NCBI RefSeq assembly: GCF_009765165.1
Contig: NZ_VLNU01000001.1
Span: 2,407,001 to 2,471,000, forward strand
DNA length: 64,000 nucleotides
Reading direction: 5' to 3'
DNA from: Lysobacter panacisoli
GTDB lineage: Bacteria > Pseudomonadota > Gammaproteobacteria > Xanthomonadales > Xanthomonadaceae
Numbering within the stretch: position 1 is the first letter of the stretch; each line of letters starts with the position of its first letter. This document shows positions 59,204 through 64,000 of the stretch, in pieces. A program made the position numbers and the translations under genes. The notes beneath the pieces were generated by a model. That model made no database searches. It saw only the letters and a list, made by a program, of their open reading frames with translations, and was not told the origin of the DNA.

Positions 59204-60313
59204 ATGACGACCCTCCAACGCCACAAGGCCGTCCGGGCCGTCGCCAGTCCCCGCCACGCACGCGGTTTCTCGCTGATCGAGCTGATGATCTCGCTGCTGC
59301 TTGGCATGTTGGTCGTGGCCGCGGCGGGCGGACTGTTCCTGTCCAACCAGCGTATCTACGCCTCGACCGAAACCCTCAACCGCATCCAGGAAAACAGCCG
59401 CGTCTCGTTCGAGATCATGAGCCGCGACCTGCGCGAGGCCGGCGGCATCCCGTGCGGAAACAGCGCGGTGATCGTCAACCTGCTCAGCAGTCGCAGCAGC
59501 GACTGGTGGACCTCGTTCGACCGCGGCATGCGCGGGTACATGGGCGACGAGGAAGCGGCCGGCACCGACAACGGCGCCGCTGCGGCCGAGCGCGTGGACG
59601 GCACCGACGCCATCGACATCCACCTGGCCAACGAGAACGAGGCGGCCGTCTCGCAACAGCTGCTGCCGGCCTCCGATATCACGATGGCCAGCACGGCGGG
59701 CTTCGCGGCGAACGACATCGTCGTCGCCTGCAACACCTCGCGTGCCTATGTCTTCCAGATCAGCGGCATCTCCGGCAACGATCTGGCGCACGCCACCGGC
59801 GGCACGGCCCCGGGCAACTGCGTTGCCTGGCTGGTGCCGGAAGAGCCGGCCGCCTGTGGCGGCACGCCGACCACCGGTTCGTGCCTGCTGGTGCCCACCG
59901 GCACCGCGCCCGACGTGAAGTGCGTGCCGTCCAGCGACGCGCCGGCGATCGTCGCGCGCGTGTCGACCATGCGCTGGTACATCGGCAACAACGGCCGCGG
60001 CGGACGCTCGCTGTACCGATCGCGCCTGACCAACACCACGGCGGCCGGCGCACCCACCGCGACGGAGACCGTCGAAGTGGCCGAAGGCGTCAGCGGCATG
60101 CAGCTGCTCTACCGCGCCAACGGCGGCGCGGCCTTCGTCGAAGCCGATGCCGTGGCCGACTGGCGGACCATCAATGCCGTGCAGGTGACGCTGACCATCG
60201 AAGGCAGCGAAGGCGCGTTGCGCGGACAGAACATCGAGGGCACAGACGGCAACGTGCTGTCGCGTCGCCTGACCCACGTCGTCGCCGTGCGCAACCGGGA
60301 GGGCGTGCTGTGA
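59204..60313 (+). CDS. pilW: type IV pilus assembly protein PilW
   Basis: A 369-residue minor pilin-like protein with the prepilin motif GFSLIELMISLLLGMLVVAAA after a 20-residue leader and the long PilW C-terminal domain (NRIQENSRVSFEIMSRDLREAG). It stops overlapping the pilX start by 4 bases. It works with PilV, PilX and PilY1 at the pilus tip. Confidence 0.92.
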   Translation: MTTLQRHKAVRAVASPRHARGFSLIELMISLLLGMLVVAAAGGLFLSNQRIYASTETLNRIQENSRVSFEIMSRDLREAGGIPCGNSAVIVNLLSSRSSDWWTSFDRGMRGYMGDEEAAGTDNGAAAAERVDGTDAIDIHLANENEAAVSQQLLPASDITMASTAGFAANDIVVACNTSRAYVFQISGISGNDLAHATGGTAPGNCVAWLVPEEPAACGGTPTTGSCLLVPTGTAPDVKCVPSSDAPAIVARVSTMRWYIGNNGRGGRSLYRSRLTNTTAAGAPTATETVEVAEGVSGMQLLYRANGGAAFVEADAVADWRTINAVQVTLTIEGSEGALRGQNIEGTDGNVLSRRLTHVVAVRNREGVL

Positions 60314-60855
60314 GGAATCCTCCGAAGATCCGTATCCAGCCCAGGCTTCCCGCGCAGCAGCGCGGCGCCGCCCTCGTCGTCGTGCTGATGCTGCTGCTGA
60401 TCGTGACCCTGCTCGGCCTGGCGTCGATGCGCGGCGCGATCCTGCAGGAACGCATGGCCGCCAACACCGTGACTCGTGCGCAGGCCTTCCAGGTCGCCGA
60501 AGCGGTCCTGCGCGAAGCCGAACGCTTCGCCGCCGGCAAGCCGGCGCTTCCCGACGAAGGCTGCGAGAACGGCGCCTGCGCCCGCACGGTCGCTGGCGAA
60601 GAGCCGGCCTGGGCCGCGGACGATTTCTGGGACGAGGCCGGTGGCTATCAGCTGACGGAAGAGGAGCTCGACGGCATCCGCGGCCAGTTCGTGGTCGAGG
60701 ACTTCGGTCGTGGCGTCTCCTCCTCGTGCACCAACACGCTCGACATGTCCGCGGACGAGTGCGTCTCGCAGGCGCAGGTCTACCGCATCACCGTGCACAG
60801 CCAGGCCGCCAACGGCGCCGAAGTGCTGCTGCAGTCCCTGTACGAAGTGCAATGA
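60310..60855 (+). CDS. pilX: type IV pilus assembly protein PilX
   Basis: A 181-residue PilX-like protein with N-terminal basic leader and the segment QRGAALVVVLMLLLIVTLLGLAS. The following ILQERMAAN is typical of PilX. GTG start at 60310 overlaps pilW. Its C-terminal domain contains two cysteine pairs. Confidence 0.9.
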   Translation: MRNPPKIRIQPRLPAQQRGAALVVVLMLLLIVTLLGLASMRGAILQERMAANTVTRAQAFQVAEAVLREAERFAAGKPALPDEGCENGACARTVAGEEPAWAADDFWDEAGGYQLTEEELDGIRGQFVVEDFGRGVSSSCTNTLDMSADECVSQAQVYRITVHSQAANGAEVLLQSLYEVQ

Positions 60856-60866
60856 GGAATGCGCCG

Positions 60867-63800
60867 ATGACGAACCGCAAGCCCAACACGCCTCGGATCG
60901 CCCCGCTGCATTCGGCGCTCCTGGCCTGCATGGCGACGTGCCTGGCCCTGCCGGTGAACGCCGCCACCAGCTTCCCCAACTTTCCGCTGCAGACGGGCGT
61001 GGGCTCGCTGCCGCCGAACATCATGTTCATCCTGGACGACTCGGGCTCGATGGCATGGGACTTCATGCCGGGCGCCGTCGCCAACGACGCGAACACGATC
61101 AACGGCAAGACCAGCCCGACCGCGATCGGCCTGAAGACCTACAAGCACAACACGCTCTACTTCGACCCGTCCAAGGACTACAAGCCGTGGATGAAGGCCG
61201 ACGGCACGCGCTTCACCACGGGCACGACGATGGACAGCGTCTACACCAACGACGCGACGCTGACGGGCCTGGACGATATCCGCTGGCAGGTCAACGAGTA
61301 CTACCTGCCCAAGGCGAGTGCCACCGACTTCACCAACTCGGCGAACTTCGATCGTTACTCGATCATCATGCACAACGGTGCGTTGAAGGTGATCCAGGGC
61401 GGCGTGACCAACCTGCGCACGGACAACAACCAGGACCTCAACGACAACAGCAGCCGCGACTACGCCATCACGGTGCCGACCGGGGCGATCCGCCTGGACG
61501 TGCGCACGAAGGACGGCGACGGTAACGTCACGCTGACCCTGATCAGGAATGGCACCACCGTCTGCACGAGCGCGAACGACGGGAACTTCGAATCGTGCGT
61601 CCTGAACGACCCCGCCACGGGCGCCTACACGATCCGGCTTTCCTCGCCCCGCCGCGACAACGTCGATAACGTCGACCTGGTGGCGGAGTACTTCTCCGGC
61701 ACGGCGATGGATGCGACCGCGGCGGCGACGATCATCACCAAGTACGCCACCTGGTACTCGTACTACCGCACACGCTCCAAGGCTGCCAAGGCCGGTGCGA
61801 GCCAGGCGTTCGGCGAGCTCGGCACGAACTTCCGCGTCGGCTTCGACTCGATCTGGAATCGTGACGGCAGTACCGCGGTCGCAGGCGACCTGCCCGCATA
61901 CAAGATCCCGGTGGGCAATGATGAGGGCCTGTTCCGCGATACCAACAAGACCAACTGGTTCGACTACCTGCAACGGGCCAACGCCAACAGCGGCACGCCG
62001 CTGCATGGCGCGCTCAAGCGCGCGGGCGACTACTTCGAGATGCAGACCGGTACGGATGGCCCGTGGGGTCCGGAAGCCACGGCGAACCAGCTCAGCTGCC
62101 GCCAGAACTTCGCGATCCTGACCACCGACGGCTACTGGAACGACAGCGACGGCGGCTTCGGCGATGCGCCGGGCACGGCGGTGATCGGCAACTCGGACAA
62201 CACGGCGGGCGTGAAGATCGATCCGGCCAATACGTCCCAGAAGAGCTATACCTACGCGGCGACGGCCCGCTTCAAGGACAGTGCCGCCGACACGCTCGCC
62301 GACGTCGCGATGCACTACTGGAAGCGCGACCTGCGTACCGACCTGGCCAACAACGTGCCGTCGACGGCGCAGAACGACGCGTTCTGGCAGCACATGTCGA
62401 CGTTCGGCATCTCCATCGGCCTGCAGGGCACGCTGCAATTGTCGGACGTCCCGGCGATCGAGGCCGGCACCAAGGCCTGGCCGAACCCGTGGAAGACGGC
62501 CACCAATACCAACAACTCCTGGAGCAACGAGTCGAACCGCCGCATCGACGACCTGATGCACGCCGCGATCAACGGCCACGGCAGCTTCGTCGCGGCGACC
62601 GATCCGGACGCGTTCGCCAAGGCGCTCAAGGACACGCTGTCGGCCATCCAGGTCCGCACGGCCTCGGGCTCCAACGTCTCGACCAACGGCTCGACGCTGC
62701 AGAGCGATTCCAAGCTGTTCCAGGCCATCTACACCTCGGGCAACTGGACCGGCGACGTGCGGGCCTTCAGTCTGGTCGGCGGCCTGCAGACCACGCCGCT
62801 GTGGAGCGTGGCATCGGTAGCGGCCGCCAACCTGGGGTCGTTCCGCACGCGCGGCGTCTACACGTGGGGCGGCACGGCGGGTGCGGCCTTCCCGACCACG
62901 GCGCAGACGACGGCGCTGGAGCGCACGGGCGGCACCGCCGCAGTGACCGGCGCCAACAACGCGACCTACATCAAGGGCGGCGCAGGCGCCGCCAACCTGC
63001 GCAAGCGCGACTCGGTGATCGGCGATATCGTCAACTCGTCGCCGTTCTTCGTGAAGGGCACCGACACGCTGTTCATCGGCGCGAATGACGGCATGCTCCA
63101 TGCCATCAACACCAGCGACGGCTCGGTGCGCTTCTCGTACGTCCCCTCTGGCCTGAATTTCACCAGCCTGGCCAGCCTGAGCGACCCGGACTACCAGCAC
63201 CGTTTCTTCGTTGACGGCGGCATCGACGTCACCACCCTCACGCAGGGCAAGGACAAGAACATCCTCGTCGGCTCGCTGGGTCGTGGCGGCAAGGGCGTGT
63301 TCGCGCTCGACGTGACCGCGCCGGCTTCGTTCGGCGCCACCAAGGTGCTGTGGGACAAGACGTTCAGCAGCTCCGCCGCGACCGTCGCCGACGCCGACAT
63401 GGGCCATGTGCTGGGCGCACCGCTGGTGCGTCTGGGCAACAACGGCAAGACCGTGGCCTTCGTCGGCAATGGCATCGACAGCGACAACGGCAGCTCGGTG
63501 CTCTACGGCTACGTGATGGGCACCAGCGGCGCGCTGGAAAGCACGATCAAGATCGTCGCCAGCGCGACCGGCGGTGGCCTGGCGGAACCGCGCGCTGCGG
63601 ACATCGACAACGATGGCGACGCGGACTACATCTACGCCGGCGATCTCACCGGCAACCTGTGGAAGTTCGACGTGCGCAGCCCCACTGCGTCGAACTGGGC
63701 GGTCGCCAACAGCGGCTCGCCGATGTTCGTCGCCACCGACCCGGACGGCGCGACCCAGCCGATCACCGCGTCCGTCGCGCTCGCGCGCGATCCGCAGACG

Positions 63801-64000
63801 ACGCAGATCTTCGTCGCCTTCGGTACGGGCAAGTACATCACCAACGGCGACGTCACCGACACCGTCCAGCAGGTGCAGACGATCTACTCGCTGATCGACT
63901 CCAACGACACGATCGACGGCCGCGACGATCTGGAAGAGCGCTCCATCCCCTACGTCGGCACCGACGCCAAGGGCAATACGGCGCGATCCTGGGAGAAGTA
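60867..64000 (+). CDS. pilY1: type IV pilus tip-associated protein PilY1 (partial)
   Basis: The gene runs off the right edge; 1044 codons are present. A signal peptide (near VNAAT) is followed by a von Willebrand A-like start with the metal-binding pattern DDSGS (D57, S59, S61). A PilY1 C-terminal beta-propeller begins at about residue 700. The calcium loop D912-I-D-N-D-G-D-A-D920 is visible. PilY1 sits at the pilus tip and supports adhesion and mechanosensing. ATG 60867 has GAGGA upstream; ATG 60852 (ATGA overlap with pilX) is an alternative. Confidence 0.93.
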   Translation, partial: MTNRKPNTPRIAPLHSALLACMATCLALPVNAATSFPNFPLQTGVGSLPPNIMFILDDSGSMAWDFMPGAVANDANTINGKTSPTAIGLKTYKHNTLYFDPSKDYKPWMKADGTRFTTGTTMDSVYTNDATLTGLDDIRWQVNEYYLPKASATDFTNSANFDRYSIIMHNGALKVIQGGVTNLRTDNNQDLNDNSSRDYAITVPTGAIRLDVRTKDGDGNVTLTLIRNGTTVCTSANDGNFESCVLNDPATGAYTIRLSSPRRDNVDNVDLVAEYFSGTAMDATAAATIITKYATWYSYYRTRSKAAKAGASQAFGELGTNFRVGFDSIWNRDGSTAVAGDLPAYKIPVGNDEGLFRDTNKTNWFDYLQRANANSGTPLHGALKRAGDYFEMQTGTDGPWGPEATANQLSCRQNFAILTTDGYWNDSDGGFGDAPGTAVIGNSDNTAGVKIDPANTSQKSYTYAATARFKDSAADTLADVAMHYWKRDLRTDLANNVPSTAQNDAFWQHMSTFGISIGLQGTLQLSDVPAIEAGTKAWPNPWKTATNTNNSWSNESNRRIDDLMHAAINGHGSFVAATDPDAFAKALKDTLSAIQVRTASGSNVSTNGSTLQSDSKLFQAIYTSGNWTGDVRAFSLVGGLQTTPLWSVASVAAANLGSFRTRGVYTWGGTAGAAFPTTAQTTALERTGGTAAVTGANNATYIKGGAGAANLRKRDSVIGDIVNSSPFFVKGTDTLFIGANDGMLHAINTSDGSVRFSYVPSGLNFTSLASLSDPDYQHRFFVDGGIDVTTLTQGKDKNILVGSLGRGGKGVFALDVTAPASFGATKVLWDKTFSSSAATVADADMGHVLGAPLVRLGNNGKTVAFVGNGIDSDNGSSVLYGYVMGTSGALESTIKIVASATGGGLAEPRAADIDNDGDADYIYAGDLTGNLWKFDVRSPTASNWAVANSGSPMFVATDPDGATQPITASVALARDPQTTQIFVAFGTGKYITNGDVTDTVQQVQTIYSLIDSNDTIDGRDDLEERSIPYVGTDAKGNTARSWEK

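Noticed and set aside
60780..63407. 875-codon open frame antisense to pilX/pilY1
   Set aside because: Low-complexity translation opposite conserved pilus genes; no ribosome-binding site or family match seen.

Overview
The window looks like a chromosome segment of a high-GC gammaproteobacterium of the Xanthomonadales (Lysobacterales), most like Lysobacter or a close relative. The pointers are a fused aspartate kinase/diaminopimelate decarboxylase, the MurD2/MurL route to D-glutamate in peptidoglycan, an effector with a Xanthomonas-type type IV secretion tail, and Oar-like and type IV pilus genes. I saw no rRNA, tRNA, insertion sequence, prophage or CRISPR array. Most of the segment is core chromosome. 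The accessory-looking parts are the effector/immunity pair (about 21.4-24.1 kb), the exporter block (31.9-37.4 kb) and a repeat-rich spacer (15.4-16.0 kb).

Layout. 0.1-5.5 kb: lysAC-murL-murD2, an overlapping operon for aspartate-family amino acids and peptidoglycan precursors. 5.6-8.0 kb: ispB (minus), two small overlapping genes and ssb. 8.0-11.5 kb: rfbBACD for dTDP-L-rhamnose. 11.6-21.4 kb: a peptide-use block with two secreted S9 peptidases around a POT and an OPT peptide transporter, followed by a DUF819 membrane protein. 21.5-24.1 kb (minus): a putative antibacterial phospholipase effector with its immunity lipoprotein. 24.3-31.8 kb (minus): ybdD-cstA, corA, a DUF4105 protein, corC, ybeY, phoH and a small membrane protein. 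31.9-37.4 kb: TetR regulator, HlyD-like lipoprotein, ABC ATPase, ABC permease and an exported amidohydrolase. 37.5-38.9 kb: miaB (minus).

39.0-40.8 kb: two tandem lytic transglycosylases. 41.0-45.1 kb: petABC (cytochrome bc1), sspA and sspB. 45.1-51.7 kb: small housekeeping genes including a double-FHA membrane protein, nadC, a Trm112-like protein, purEK, sodB, grxD, an SDR oxidoreductase and a MarC-family protein. 52.0-56.9 kb: a large Oar-like TonB-dependent receptor and the nucleosidase ppnN. 57.0-64.0 kb: a LytS/AlgZ-type histidine kinase divergent from the minor pilin operon fimT-pilV-pilW-pilX-pilY1, which runs off the right edge.

The most interesting parts are the effector/immunity pair with its unusual two-start immunity frame, the MurL/MurD2 pathway, the kinase/minor-pilin junction with an AlgR-like site, and the tetR promoter that predicts a leaderless mRNA. 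All functional calls are from reading the sequence and family knowledge; no database search was run.
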